A DNA stretch of 64,000 nt from an uncultured Clostridia bacterium (GTDB taxonomy: Bacteria; Bacillota; Clostridia; UMGS1810). The DNA is taken from contig CAKSTI010000008.1 of assembly GCA_934500705.1 (NCBI GenBank), forward strand, positions 62,001 through 126,000, given 5' to 3'. Numbering within the stretch: position 1 is the stretch's first letter; each line of letters begins with the position of its first letter. Under the pieces are notes generated by a model. That model was not told the DNA's origin and ran no database searches. It was given only the letters and a program-made list of their open reading frames with translations. A program made the position numbers and the translations under genes. Shown here one piece after another: positions 42,528-51,000 of this stretch.

Positions 42528-42812
42528 ATGACAATCAAACCATTGGCAGACAGAGTTGTTATTCAGATGGTAGAGAGCGAGGAAACCACCAAGAGCGGTA
42601 TCGTTCTTCCCGGCAGTGCAAAGGAAAAACCGCAGGTTGCAAAGATAGTTGCAGTAGGCCCCGGCGGAAACGTTGACGGCAAAGAAGTTAAGATGGAAGT
42701 CAAAGTCGGCGACAAGGTTTTAATCAGCCAGTACGCAGGCACAACCGTTAAGCTCGACGGCGTTGAGAACATAATTGTAAGACAGGGCGATATTCTCGCC
42801 ATTGTTGAATAG
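42528..42812 (+). CDS. groES: Co-chaperonin GroES
   Basis: Heptameric lid of the GroEL folding chamber, 94 residues. It starts MTIKPLADRVVIQMVESEE, with the mobile loop ETTKSGIVLPGSAKEKP and the C-terminal VENIIVRQGDILAIVE, all typical. The ribosome site is AGGAGGT. It is controlled by CIRCE and co-transcribed with groEL, 18 bases downstream. Confidence 0.98.
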   Translation: MTIKPLADRVVIQMVESEETTKSGIVLPGSAKEKPQVAKIVAVGPGGNVDGKEVKMEVKVGDKVLISQYAGTTVKLDGVENIIVRQGDILAIVE

Positions 42813-42830
42813 TTTGGGAGGTAATTTATA

Positions 42831-44474
42831 ATGGCTAAACAGATTTTATTCGGAGAAGAAGCAAGACGTGCGCTCCAAGCAGGTGTTGACCAGCTTGCCG
42901 ACGCTGTAAAAATTACACTCGGCCCCAAAGGCAGAAACGTGGTTTTGGATAAAAAGTTCGGTTCACCGCTCATCACAAACGACGGTGTTACCATTGCAAA
43001 GGACATCGAGCTTGAAGACGCATTTGAAAATATGGGCGCTCAGCTTGTAAAGGAAGTTGCCACAAAGACAAACGACGTTGCCGGCGACGGTACAACAACC
43101 GCTACCCTTCTCGCTCAGGCAATTATCAGAGAGGGACTTAAAAACGTTGCCGCAGGCGCAAACCCGATGATTGTTAAAAAAGGTATTCAAAAGTCGGTAG
43201 ATGCCGCTGTTAAGTACATTTTGGGCAGTGCAAAGAAAGTAAGCGGCAAAGAGGACATAGCAAAGGTTGCATCTGTTTCCGCCGCTAACGACTACATCGG
43301 TCAGCTCATTGCGGACGCTATGGAAAAGGTAAGTGCAGACGGCGTTATCACCGTTGAGGAGTCCAAGACTGCCGAAACTTACTGCGACGTTGTGGAAGGT
43401 ATGCAGTTCGACCGTGGCTACATTTCTCCGTATATGGTAACAGATACCGAGAAAATGGAGGCTGTTCTCGACGACGCTTATATCCTTATTACGGACAAGA
43501 AAATTTCAAACATTCAGGACATTCTCCCCGTTCTCGAACAGATTGTTCAGCAGGGCAAAAAACTGCTCATAATCGCAGAGGACATCGAGGGCGAGGCTCT
43601 TACAACTCTCGTTGTAAACAAACTGAGAGGAACATTTACCTGCGTTGCCGTTAAGGCTCCGGGCTTTGGCGACAGACGTAAAGAAATGCTCAGAGATATA
43701 GCAATCCTCACAGGCGGTCAGGTAATCAGCGACGAGCTCGGATTTGACCTCAAAGAAACAACCCTCGATATGCTCGGCACGGCTAAGCAGGTTAAAGTTC
43801 AAAAGGAACTTACAATCATCGTAGACGGCAACGGCAAAAAAGAGGACATCAAAGACAGAATTGCCGTTATCAGAAGTCAGATTGAGGAAACCACAAGCGA
43901 GTTTGACAAAGAAAAACTCCAAGAAAGACTTGCAAAACTATCCGGCGGTGTTGCCGTAATCAAAGTAGGTGCGGCTACCGAAACCGAAATGAAAGAGATG
44001 AAACTCAGAATAGAGGACGCCCTCGCAGCTACCAAGGCTGCCGTTGAGGAAGGTATCATCGCAGGCGGCGGCACAGCGTTCATTAACGCTATCCCGGCTG
44101 TTGAAAAGGTACTCGACGATGTAAACGAGCCGGACGAAAAGACGGGCGTTAAGATTATCCTCAAAGCTCTTGAAGCTCCCGTAAGACAGATTGCAAAGAA
44201 TGCCGGTCTTGAAGGCTCCGTTATAGTTGAAAAAATCAAAGGCAGTGAGCCCGGCATCGGCTTTAACGCACTTGTTGAGCAGTATATGGATATGGTATCA
44301 AACGGTATCGTAGACCCTGCAAAGGTTACAAGGAGCGCACTCCAAAATGCGGCAAGCGTTGCAAGTATGGTACTTACAACAGAGAGCATTGTTGCCGACA
44401 AACCCGATCCGAACGCAAATGCGGCGGCAGCTGCCGGCGGTGCGGGAATGCCCGGCGGAATGGGAATGTATTAA
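42831..44474 (+). CDS. groEL: Chaperonin GroEL
   Basis: ATP-dependent folding chaperone forming a double heptamer. The 547-residue protein begins MAKQILFGEEARRALQAGV, has the ATP-site segments TLGPKGRNVVLDKK and GDGTTTATLLAQ, the AAVEEGIIAGGGTAF signature near residue 405, and the usual glycine-methionine tail GGAGMPGGMGMY. It is the second gene of the CIRCE-controlled operon and is followed by a strong terminator. Confidence 0.98.
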   Translation: MAKQILFGEEARRALQAGVDQLADAVKITLGPKGRNVVLDKKFGSPLITNDGVTIAKDIELEDAFENMGAQLVKEVATKTNDVAGDGTTTATLLAQAIIREGLKNVAAGANPMIVKKGIQKSVDAAVKYILGSAKKVSGKEDIAKVASVSAANDYIGQLIADAMEKVSADGVITVEESKTAETYCDVVEGMQFDRGYISPYMVTDTEKMEAVLDDAYILITDKKISNIQDILPVLEQIVQQGKKLLIIAEDIEGEALTTLVVNKLRGTFTCVAVKAPGFGDRRKEMLRDIAILTGGQVISDELGFDLKETTLDMLGTAKQVKVQKELTIIVDGNGKKEDIKDRIAVIRSQIEETTSEFDKEKLQERLAKLSGGVAVIKVGAATETEMKEMKLRIEDALAATKAAVEEGIIAGGGTAFINAIPAVEKVLDDVNEPDEKTGVKIILKALEAPVRQIAKNAGLEGSVIVEKIKGSEPGIGFNALVEQYMDMVSNGIVDPAKVTRSALQNAASVASMVLTTESIVADKPDPNANAAAAAGGAGMPGGMGMY

Positions 44475-44494
44475 TACAAATTGAATTAAAATTT

Positions 44495-44529
44495 AAGGAC
44501 GTTACCCCAATGGGCAGCGTCCTTTTTTT
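44495..44529 (+). terminator. Terminator of groESL
   Basis: AAGGACG / CGTCCTT with an imperfect inner stem, followed by TTTTTT, 20 bases after groEL. Confidence 0.85.
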
Positions 44530-44539
44530 AATGCAATAT

Positions 44540-46126
44540 TTATTCACGGCTGCAAATTATCTCCGCACACTTGATGCCGTCAACCGCCGACGAGGTTATT
44601 CCCCCGGCATAGCCGGCGCCCTCGCCTATCGGGTACACGCCGTCTGCCCCCAAAGCGCACATATCCTCACCACGCAAAATCCTCAGCGGCGCGCTCGAAC
44701 GGGTTTCAACTCCCGTGAGCAAAGCGTCGCCAAGGCAGAAGCCTTTCATCTTGCCGTCAAGCTCCGCAAGCGCCTCTTTAAGCGATTTGCACACAAAGTC
44801 CGGCAGACAGCCGCTAAGGTCGGCAAAGCGCACACCGGGCAGATAGCTCGGCTTAACACTGCCGAAATTTTCCGTTTTCCGGCTGTTTAAAAAGTCGTCA
44901 ACCCTCTGGCACGGCGCATAGTAGTCACTGCCGCCGAGCTCAAACGCCGCTCTCTCTATTTTTCGCTGAAATTCCACGGAACACATCGGACTCTCGCCCT
45001 CGATGTCGCTTGGCAGAACGGACACAAGCAGTGCGCTGTTGGAGTTTTCCTCATCACGGGCAAAACAGCTCATACCGTTTGTAACCACTCCCCCGCTCTC
45101 GGACGAGCCGCACACAACCGTTCCTCCCGGACACATACAAAACGTATACACTCCCCTGCCGTTTGGGTGACAGCTCAATTTATAGTCCGCCGCCGGGAGC
45201 GACTCGGCAAGGTATTCGTCCTTGTACTGCAATAGATTGATGTACTTGCGTTTGTGCTCAATTCTCACGCCCACGGAGAACGGCTTTTTTGCCATTTTAA
45301 AGCCTTTTTGGTACAACATAGCATACGTATCTCTCGATGAGTGTCCTGTCGCAAGAACAAGCGTTTTGCACTCCACACGGCAAGTGTTGCCGTTTAATTC
45401 TTTAAACTCTGCGGCGCAGACTGCACCGTCTGCGGTTTCAATGTCCGTAAGCACCGTATTAAAGCGCACCTCGCCGCCGAGCGATATTATCTCGTCACGG
45501 ATATTTTTTACAACGGACTTTAAGTAGTCCGTGCCGATATGCGGTTTGGCAAGGTAGGTTATCTCGTCCGGTGCGCCGTGGCGTGCAAATTCGTTCAAAA
45601 CAAAGGCAATGCGCCTGTCGTTTACTCCGCACGTCAGCTTGCCGTCCGAGAATGTGCCTGCTCCGCCCTCGCCGAACTGAATATTGCAGTTTTCGTCAAG
45701 AGCGCCGCCGCTTTTAAAGCGTTCCACCGCCGCTTCACGCTCCGCCACGTTTCCGCCACGCTCAAACACGAGCGGTTTAAGCCCTGCACGTGCAAGCATC
45801 AGAGCGCAAAAAAGTCCGGCAGGACCTGTACCGACCACCACAGGTCTGCTGTCGGATTTTATGTTTTTGTATCGGAACTCATACATCTCGTCCTCAAAGG
45901 CGCATACACCGTGTATGCCTTTGGCAAGTACTTCTCCCTCGTCCGCAACCTCGGCAGCGACGGAGTACACCCACACGGCGTTACCTCTCCTGCGTGCGTC
46001 AAGCGATTTTCTGAGAATTTTTAAGCCGAGCAACCTCTCCTCACCGACGCCGATTTTCTTTGCCGCAGCGCTTTTAAGGCTTTCCCCCGACATAACGGGG
46101 ATTTTGACATCTGATATTTTAATCAT
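44540..46126 (-). CDS. FAD-dependent oxidoreductase of unknown substrate (COG2509 type)
   Basis: Putative flavoprotein dehydrogenase, 528 residues. An N-terminal domain of about 90 residues precedes the FAD-binding loop VVGTGPAGLFCALMLARAG near residue 96. Later segments FGEGGAGTFSDGKLTCGV, LVLATGHSSRDTYAM and CPGGTVVCGSSESGGVV belong to this conserved but uncharacterised family, and GVYPIGEGAGYAGGITSSA near the end closes the FAD site. Its start shares one base with the stop of the small membrane gene upstream, so both are probably co-translated. Function is not known. Confidence 0.85.
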   Translation of the reverse strand: MIKISDVKIPVMSGESLKSAAAKKIGVGEERLLGLKILRKSLDARRRGNAVWVYSVAAEVADEGEVLAKGIHGVCAFEDEMYEFRYKNIKSDSRPVVVGTGPAGLFCALMLARAGLKPLVFERGGNVAEREAAVERFKSGGALDENCNIQFGEGGAGTFSDGKLTCGVNDRRIAFVLNEFARHGAPDEITYLAKPHIGTDYLKSVVKNIRDEIISLGGEVRFNTVLTDIETADGAVCAAEFKELNGNTCRVECKTLVLATGHSSRDTYAMLYQKGFKMAKKPFSVGVRIEHKRKYINLLQYKDEYLAESLPAADYKLSCHPNGRGVYTFCMCPGGTVVCGSSESGGVVTNGMSCFARDEENSNSALLVSVLPSDIEGESPMCSVEFQRKIERAAFELGGSDYYAPCQRVDDFLNSRKTENFGSVKPSYLPGVRFADLSGCLPDFVCKSLKEALAELDGKMKGFCLGDALLTGVETRSSAPLRILRGEDMCALGADGVYPIGEGAGYAGGITSSAVDGIKCAEIICSRE

Positions 46127-46449
46127 TAATTCATTATCACCCTGTTTATTACGTAAAACGCTGTTCCCAAAACGTCAAACAGCACAAACTGCACCGCAAG
46201 CGCATACGGCTTTTTGCGCAGTGCAAGTTTAATGTTGAGTATAAGCATCGGAAGTGTTGCCACAAATCCGCTCGCCGCAATGGATATAATGCCCGACCAG
46301 AATGCGTTTATCCCCTTTGCCATACAAAACGACAGCACAAGCGGCAAAAGCGCATACGACGGGAAAATCAGAAGTATGCCGATAAGTACCACATACCAGT
46401 GCAGTACGTACTCGCCGAATAAATTTTTAGCTACTTTTTTTCTTTTCAT
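46126..46449 (-). CDS. Small membrane protein of unknown function
   Basis: A 107-residue protein starting MKRKKVAKNLFGEYVLHWY, with three hydrophobic segments (about 22-42, 48-70 and 84-103) and positively charged ends. I recognise no family. The ATG at 46449 has AGGAG at good spacing; longer frames would run into the HU terminator. It is translationally coupled to the FAD enzyme downstream. Confidence 0.7.
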   Translation of the reverse strand: MKRKKVAKNLFGEYVLHWYVVLIGILLIFPSYALLPLVLSFCMAKGINAFWSGIISIAASGFVATLPMLILNIKLALRKKPYALAVQFVLFDVLGTAFYVINRVIMN

Positions 46450-46522
46450 ATTGTCTATATCTCCTAAGTATAACGGACAGTTTGCGGGGCGCTCCGCCCC
46501 GTTCCGCCGCCTGTACGAAAAA

Positions 46523-46546
46523 TGCCCCGCACGTAAATGCGGGGCA
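46523..46546 (-). terminator. Terminator of the HU gene
   Basis: Minus strand TGCCCCGC / GCGGGGCA followed by TTTTTC, 18 bases after the HU stop. Confidence 0.88.
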
Positions 46547-46563
46547 GATGAATTAACAAGCAA

Positions 46564-46839
46564 TTATTTGTTTACAGCTTCTTTTAAGCCTCTGCCTGCC
46601 TTGAATGCAGGAACAGTTGATGCCGGAATGTTAATCTCAGCACCTGTCTGGGGGTTCTTACCCTTTCTTGCTGCACGCTGCTTTGTTTCAAAAGAACCAA
46701 AACCAACGAGAACAATCTTCTCACCCTTAACAAGACCCTCTGTAACAGCGTCAACGAAAGCATTAACAGCCTTGTCCGCATCTTTCTTTGTGAGACCTGC
46801 TTTTTCTGCTACGATAGCAGTTAATTCGCTCTTATTCAT
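46564..46839 (-). CDS. hup: HU-family DNA-binding protein
   Basis: Nucleoid protein that bends DNA as a dimer. The 91-residue sequence starts MNKSELTAIVAEKAGLTKKD and contains the conserved arm region GFGSFETKQRAARKGKNPQTG, with INIPASTVPAFKAGRGLK at the end. The start has AGGAGGTAGT. It is apparently monocistronic with a strong terminator. Confidence 0.97.
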   Translation of the reverse strand: MNKSELTAIVAEKAGLTKKDADKAVNAFVDAVTEGLVKGEKIVLVGFGSFETKQRAARKGKNPQTGAEINIPASTVPAFKAGRGLKEAVNK

Positions 46840-46930
46840 TTTACCTACTACCTCCTAAGTAATTTTGGTATGGAAATATTATAGCAAATATTGCTAACAC
46901 ACGCAATAGTTATAATAAACAAATTTATTC

Positions 46931-46990
46931 GGCAAATTCAGTAAAAAAGACGGTTTTTTTGGTTGAAACGCTGATATTTACTGAATTTGC
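46931..46990 (-). terminator. Large inverted repeat after the SLH gene, possible terminator
   Basis: GCAAATTCAGTAAA (46932-46945) and TTTACTGAATTTGC (46977-46990) are complementary across a loop of about 31 bases, just after the SLH stop at 47002. The arm is long but T-runs are inside the loop, so the role is uncertain. Confidence 0.45.
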
Positions 46991-47001
46991 GGCATTTTTT
47001 G

Positions 47002-48627
47002 TTAATCTATCACCTGTTCTAACGTCATAATGGAGTAATCAATGTAGAGTCCCGACAGTTTTGCGTTTGTGGCAAGGTCGAGCCAATATGCTTTCCCGTC
47101 CTCTATCGGGTCGTCGGACACACCGTCGGCGAGGTTGAATATATCGGACATTTTAAGGCTTTTTCCCCTTGACCCAAACACAACTTTAACACGGTAGAGA
47201 TAACCCTTGTCCGACATAGCCATAAGCGACGGATAATAGGTGATGTTCATATCAATATCCACGCTGTCCGCCACGGTGCACATTGTGGAAAGCGGAATTT
47301 TGAATATCGACGCAAGCGAGTTTGCCGTGTTAGTAATCTCCTTGCACTTCTTTACATTCTCGCCTTTGAACGGTGCCTCGTACACGTTCTTGGGAACGGT
47401 GGAGAGGATTGCCGTATAGTCCGCCGCATTTGACGGGTATGCGTTTGTGTCCAAAAGGAGCGGAGCAGGCTTGTAGCTGTCCTCAACGCCGCAAATATAT
47501 GCAACGTTAATGCCGAGAGCCATATCGTACTGCATAATGATGCAGGCAGCTTCCTTCTTTGTTACCGCTCTGTCGGCGTTCAGCTTGCCGCCGGCGTAGA
47601 GAGAAATGCCGAAGTTATGAGCATACTGCAAGTTCTTTGCGTAACTGCTCTTTTCGTCCGTAATTTTAACGTCTGCATACATTCCGCCGTTCTCCGACGG
47701 TTTAACAGCGGTAAGACCGATGTTTGACGCACCGTGTGAGAGCATTGCGAGCGCATCGGCAACGGTAGCGGCGCTCTTGCTCTCTGCCTCGGTGGAATTG
47801 TGCTTGTCCTTTTCCAGAACGTAATTGCACATAATGTCCCACTCTGCGGCATAGTCGCCCTCATAGTTTTTGGTATAATAATAATTTCCGAGCGGAAGCG
47901 CCCTGTCACGGAAGCGCAGACGGAGCGCTGCGGCGGAAAGTTCGCCGTACGTTATTGTGCCGTTTGCGTCATACGCCGTGTCAAACAGATTAGAGCCGTT
48001 ATACACCCTCTCGTACACCTCATCGGGGAATATGGATATAAAGTCGCCTGCGGCGTCGGTATTTAAGTTTCTTGCTCTGACAATGAGCGTTGCCGCCTCG
48101 GCTCTTGTGAGTGTGTCATCAAGTCTGAGGTTCACCATATCGTCGCCCCTCATAAGTCCGCAAACGTACACCCACGCTGTTGCCTTGGCATTTGTGCCCT
48201 GCGATGTTATGCTGTACGGTGCAAGCACGTCGCTTGTATGGTAGCGGTTGTAAAGCAGGTTTGCCACGTCCGAACGCACAATCGGTGTATCGGGCGAAAA
48301 GGTGTTTCCGCTGAGTGCGTCAAGTCCGGAATACATAATGTAGTCATAGCACCAGTGTGACGGGTCAACGTCATCAAAGGCGGTTGCCCTCGCCGTGTCG
48401 GATTTGCCGAGCATCTTTACAAATTCCGCTCTTGTAACAGTGCCCTCCGGCAAAAACGTGCCGTCGTCGTAGCCGTTAATAGTGCCGTCATTTGCAAGGC
48501 GCATTATGTTGTCATACGCCCAGTGTGCGTCCGTAAGGTCGGTAAATGATGCCGCACTTGCCGCAACAGGCGCAAACACTGCGGCACAAAATGTGAGTGT
48601 TAATACCAATGAAATTAGCTTTTTCAT
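47002..48627 (-). CDS. Secreted SLH-domain protein
   Basis: S-layer-associated protein of 541 residues with a signal peptide (LISLVLTLTFCAAVFAPVAA). Three SLH repeats follow: about 29-85 (LTDAHWAYDNIMRLANDG, GYDDGTFLPEGTVTRAEF), 88-145 (DVDPSHWCYDYIMYSG) and 147-205 (VYVCGLMRGDD, TRAEAATLIVRA). The C-terminal 300 residues, beginning near SLFDTAYDANGTITYGEL, are of unknown function. It starts 12 bases after the HPr-kinase-like gene, so the two are probably one transcript. Confidence 0.88.
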   Translation of the reverse strand: MKKLISLVLTLTFCAAVFAPVAASAASFTDLTDAHWAYDNIMRLANDGTINGYDDGTFLPEGTVTRAEFVKMLGKSDTARATAFDDVDPSHWCYDYIMYSGLDALSGNTFSPDTPIVRSDVANLLYNRYHTSDVLAPYSITSQGTNAKATAWVYVCGLMRGDDMVNLRLDDTLTRAEAATLIVRARNLNTDAAGDFISIFPDEVYERVYNGSNLFDTAYDANGTITYGELSAAALRLRFRDRALPLGNYYYTKNYEGDYAAEWDIMCNYVLEKDKHNSTEAESKSAATVADALAMLSHGASNIGLTAVKPSENGGMYADVKITDEKSSYAKNLQYAHNFGISLYAGGKLNADRAVTKKEAACIIMQYDMALGINVAYICGVEDSYKPAPLLLDTNAYPSNAADYTAILSTVPKNVYEAPFKGENVKKCKEITNTANSLASIFKIPLSTMCTVADSVDIDMNITYYPSLMAMSDKGYLYRVKVVFGSRGKSLKMSDIFNLADGVSDDPIEDGKAYWLDLATNAKLSGLYIDYSIMTLEQVID

Positions 48628-48639
48628 ATGTCCCTCCGA

Positions 48640-49527
48640 TTATTCATACAAAAATTTTTTCACAGTTTCCATTGCCTCGTTTTCCATATTGCATTTAAGC
48701 AGGCAAACGTTGCTTTTTTCTATAAGCAGTCCGAGCAGTTCCAATATCTTGTCGGTTATCTCGTCGCTCATCGGCGATATTACCGCCTCAAAGAAACGGG
48801 AAATAACCTCTGCGCTCGCAAGACGGCGGATAGAGTTTGTCTTGCTCCGCTCCAAAAATACAAGCGCTTTAAGCGGAACTTTAAGGTTGGTGTTGAGTCC
48901 CGTAGTTCCTGCCCACGGCGTGCCGTATATGTACCAGCCGTCGTTTTCAAAGTAGCGGAATATCGGTTTGTCGTCGTTAAGCATTACCGTATCGTCCGGG
49001 CAGTTTTTAAGCCACAATGCCGTATGAGTTGACTTGCCCGTGCCCGACTCCGCAGAAAACGCCAGTCCTGTGCCCTTGTAGGCTATTGATGATGCGTGGA
49101 CGACAAAGCCGTTGTATCTTACTATAAGAAAATGCAAGAGAATTTCGAGCATATTATAGGTACACGCCGTAATCTCCATACCGTAATGTTTTTTTATGTC
49201 AAGTATGGCAATATCGGCAACTCCGCCCTCAACGTCGCACAATATTCTTGCAAGCACACGGTTATTGACTTCGTCCGCAATGCAAACCGCATACAATCCG
49301 TTATCCGTAATGTACCAGTTGTCAAACAACCTGTCGGTCAGCTTTTTGCCCTCCGGCATAGCAATATCGCTGTCTGTTATGCCTATATTAACGCAAAAAT
49401 CGGCTTTATCAAAATCGGTTGCATATTCCTTTGCCTGTTTATAAAATCGGTCGTCTTTGAGCAAACCGTTTATTTCAAAGTTAATGTCGGCTATTTTAAG
49501 TTTTAAGTTTGCTTTTTCGTTTATCAC
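48640..49527 (-). CDS. HPr-kinase/PEPCK-like protein of the peptide-kinase type
   Basis: P-loop kinase-like protein of 295 residues. The Walker A reads AESGTGKSTHT at residues 159-169, preceded by YNGFVVHASSIAYKG and followed by LNDDKPIFR (acidic metal site) and YGTPWAGTTGLN. This is the HprK/PEPCK fold as found in proteins encoded near peptide natural-product genes, and in the lasso-peptide kinases ThcoK and PadeK. It is not HPr kinase itself, because the N-terminal HprK domain and regulatory tail are missing. An exported protein and a 56-residue peptide are encoded just upstream. The substrate is unknown. Confidence 0.75.
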   Translation of the reverse strand: MINEKANLKLKIADINFEINGLLKDDRFYKQAKEYATDFDKADFCVNIGITDSDIAMPEGKKLTDRLFDNWYITDNGLYAVCIADEVNNRVLARILCDVEGGVADIAILDIKKHYGMEITACTYNMLEILLHFLIVRYNGFVVHASSIAYKGTGLAFSAESGTGKSTHTALWLKNCPDDTVMLNDDKPIFRYFENDGWYIYGTPWAGTTGLNTNLKVPLKALVFLERSKTNSIRRLASAEVISRFFEAVISPMSDEITDKILELLGLLIEKSNVCLLKCNMENEAMETVKKFLYE

Positions 49528-49593
49528 AGAACACCTCCGAGATGTGATACATATAACCTTTAACCATTAAATGGCAACAGTGTTAAACAAAAA

Positions 49594-49615
49594 GGAGCCG
49601 ACACAAGTCAGCTCC
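49594..49615 (-). terminator. Terminator after the small peptide gene
   Basis: GGAGCTGAC / GTCGGCTCC (minus strand) followed by TTTTTGTTT. It separates the exported protein and peptide unit from the HPr-kinase-like gene, which therefore needs read-through or its own promoter. Confidence 0.8.
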
Positions 49616-49745
49616 CTTAAAAACATTTTAAGTCGAAACAAGTTCTCCGGATAACTCATTTCTTGCTGCTCTTAACTTGAAAGTTTATATTCACTTTCAA
49701 TAGTGAGCATATATCCTATACATAGGAAAAATAAATCTAAAATAC

Positions 49746-49916
49746 TTACTCAGTAACCGGGTACGTAGGTTTGTTACTATAAACCGTTGTCATATACTGA
49801 ACATTTGAAGCAATAGTCATTTTCTGTACCTTAGAAATATTGTTCGGAAGAGCAGAAAGAGACTCCTTAACTGACAATTCCACTACATTTGCCATAGGCT
49901 TTGTATACTTTTTCAT
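49746..49916 (-). CDS. 56-residue peptide of unknown function, possible modified-peptide precursor
   Basis: The product starts MKKYTKPMANVVELSVKESL and ends TTVYSNKPTYPVTE. The start is secure: AAGGAGGAGAT lies six bases upstream and only 13 bases separate it from the exported-protein stop. The charged start, the VVELSVKES stretch and a short S/T/P/Y-rich tail without signal peptide recall leader-core peptides. Residues that a kinase could modify (S, T, Y) cluster at the C-terminus. I know no named family for it. Confidence 0.65.
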   Translation of the reverse strand: MKKYTKPMANVVELSVKESLSALPNNISKVQKMTIASNVQYMTTVYSNKPTYPVTE

Positions 49917-49929
49917 CTCTATCTCCTCC

Positions 49930-50544
49930 TTACTCTGCATAAGCTTCGGCACTTGCCACGTCACTATCCGTTAAGCCTTTGATAATAACGCAGAACTTAC
50001 CGTCCTCGGTAGAACCTGCCGCCGGGTATTTTGTATCGCCGATTTTTACACCATACGCTTTAACATTGCCGCTTACAGTACCGCAAAATGCTTTGCCAGT
50101 CTCTCCTTCGGCATCAATACCCCAAGCATCACCGATTTTTGTGCAAGTAGCATCGCCATTTTTAATAACGTTTACACCTTCATTAAATCCAAAATCCTTA
50201 GGAAGGGTTTCTGTGCCGTTTGAACCAAACTTTGCAACAACAGAACCGCTATAAATATCGTTCTGCTTACCTGTAAATTCAAATTTCGCACCAGTAGCAT
50301 CAGCCGCTTTCTGGTCAATGTACTTGATTGTGTCTTCATTGCCGCCCCACACGAGGTATGTAACCTGTGTATTAACGGGAACATCAGCTACAACCGAAGT
50401 AACCTTAACAGTCGCATTATCATCATCACGATTATTCCAGTCATAGGTAGTAGTTGTGGCAACATTTGCTGCCAACGCACTCATTCCGGAAAGAGCACAT
50501 ACGCAAACAGCAAGCGAAGCCGCAGCTATTTTTTTCATTTTCAT
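49930..50544 (-). CDS. Exported protein of unknown function
   Basis: A 204-residue protein with a signal peptide (MKMKKIAAASLAVCVCALSG, cleavage near ALA-AN). The mature part is acidic, rich in V, T, D and G, and predicted mostly beta, with two cysteines (CTKIGDAW and FCGTVSG) that could form a disulfide. No known domain was recognised. It is the first gene of a transcript with a near-consensus promoter and is followed closely by the 56-residue peptide. Confidence 0.7.
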   Translation of the reverse strand: MKMKKIAAASLAVCVCALSGMSALAANVATTTTYDWNNRDDDNATVKVTSVVADVPVNTQVTYLVWGGNEDTIKYIDQKAADATGAKFEFTGKQNDIYSGSVVAKFGSNGTETLPKDFGFNEGVNVIKNGDATCTKIGDAWGIDAEGETGKAFCGTVSGNVKAYGVKIGDTKYPAAGSTEDGKFCVIIKGLTDSDVASAEAYAE

Positions 50545-50583
50545 CCGACATACATCTCCTATCTAAATATTTACTTTATGGTA

Positions 50584-50612
50584 ATTGTAACAGATTTTTT
50601 ACAATTTGTCAA
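50584..50612 (-). promoter_or_regulatory. Near-consensus promoter of the exported protein-peptide operon
   Basis: Minus strand TTGACA (50607-50612), 17-base spacer, TACAAT (50584-50589), about 40 bases before the start. It implies high expression. Confidence 0.8.
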
Positions 50613-50751
50613 TAGAACGATGAAAATAATACCAAATAATCTCACACAAAATAGTACAAACCAATTTGTGCAGATTGTATACACCCGATACATTATTACT
50701 ATTATGCAGGTTGCGGCGTTTACGATGTGCCGCAATAATGAAATCAGATTA

Positions 50752-50770
50752 GGCAGTGGGGACTCGAACC
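50752..50770. repeat. Solo end of a family A inverted-repeat element
   Basis: GGCAGTGGGGACTCGAACC preceded by TTA is identical to the left end of copy 1 at 8530. The rest of the element is not present, so this is a decayed or truncated copy. It lies in a 456-base gap (50545-51000) with no convincing gene. Confidence 0.7.
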
Positions 50771-50916
50771 GCAAACCGTCACAGCATCTCAAAACCGCCT
50801 CAGTTTTCTTGTCGCAAAAATTTTTTCGTTTTGGTTGGCAAAAGCAGTTTTTAGGTATATAACAAACATAGAAGAAGGCAAAACCTCAAACGGTTATGCC
50901 AAATTTATTACGTTAT

Positions 50917-50956
50917 AAAATAACGCCATAGCTTTGTAGGCTGGCGTTATTTTTTT
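50917..50956 (-). terminator. Terminator of the ATPase-Asp23 gene
   Basis: AAAATAACGCCA / TGGCGTTATTTT with a loop of about 13 bases, A/T-flanked on both sides so it can work in both directions. It lies 45 bases after the stop at 51001. Confidence 0.75.
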
Positions 50957-51000
50957 AAATATTTTCCTAATTCTTGCAAAATCACATTGAGTTTTCATCT

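Noticed and set aside
48640..50544. A lasso peptide or radical-SAM peptide cluster
   Set aside because: No lasso cyclase, leader peptidase, RRE/PqqD-like or radical SAM gene is in the neighbourhood; only the kinase-like fold and the short peptide fit, so no class was assigned.
50578..50862. A 94-codon plus-strand frame
   Set aside because: It begins inside the promoter of the divergent operon and crosses the orphan element end; no ribosome site.
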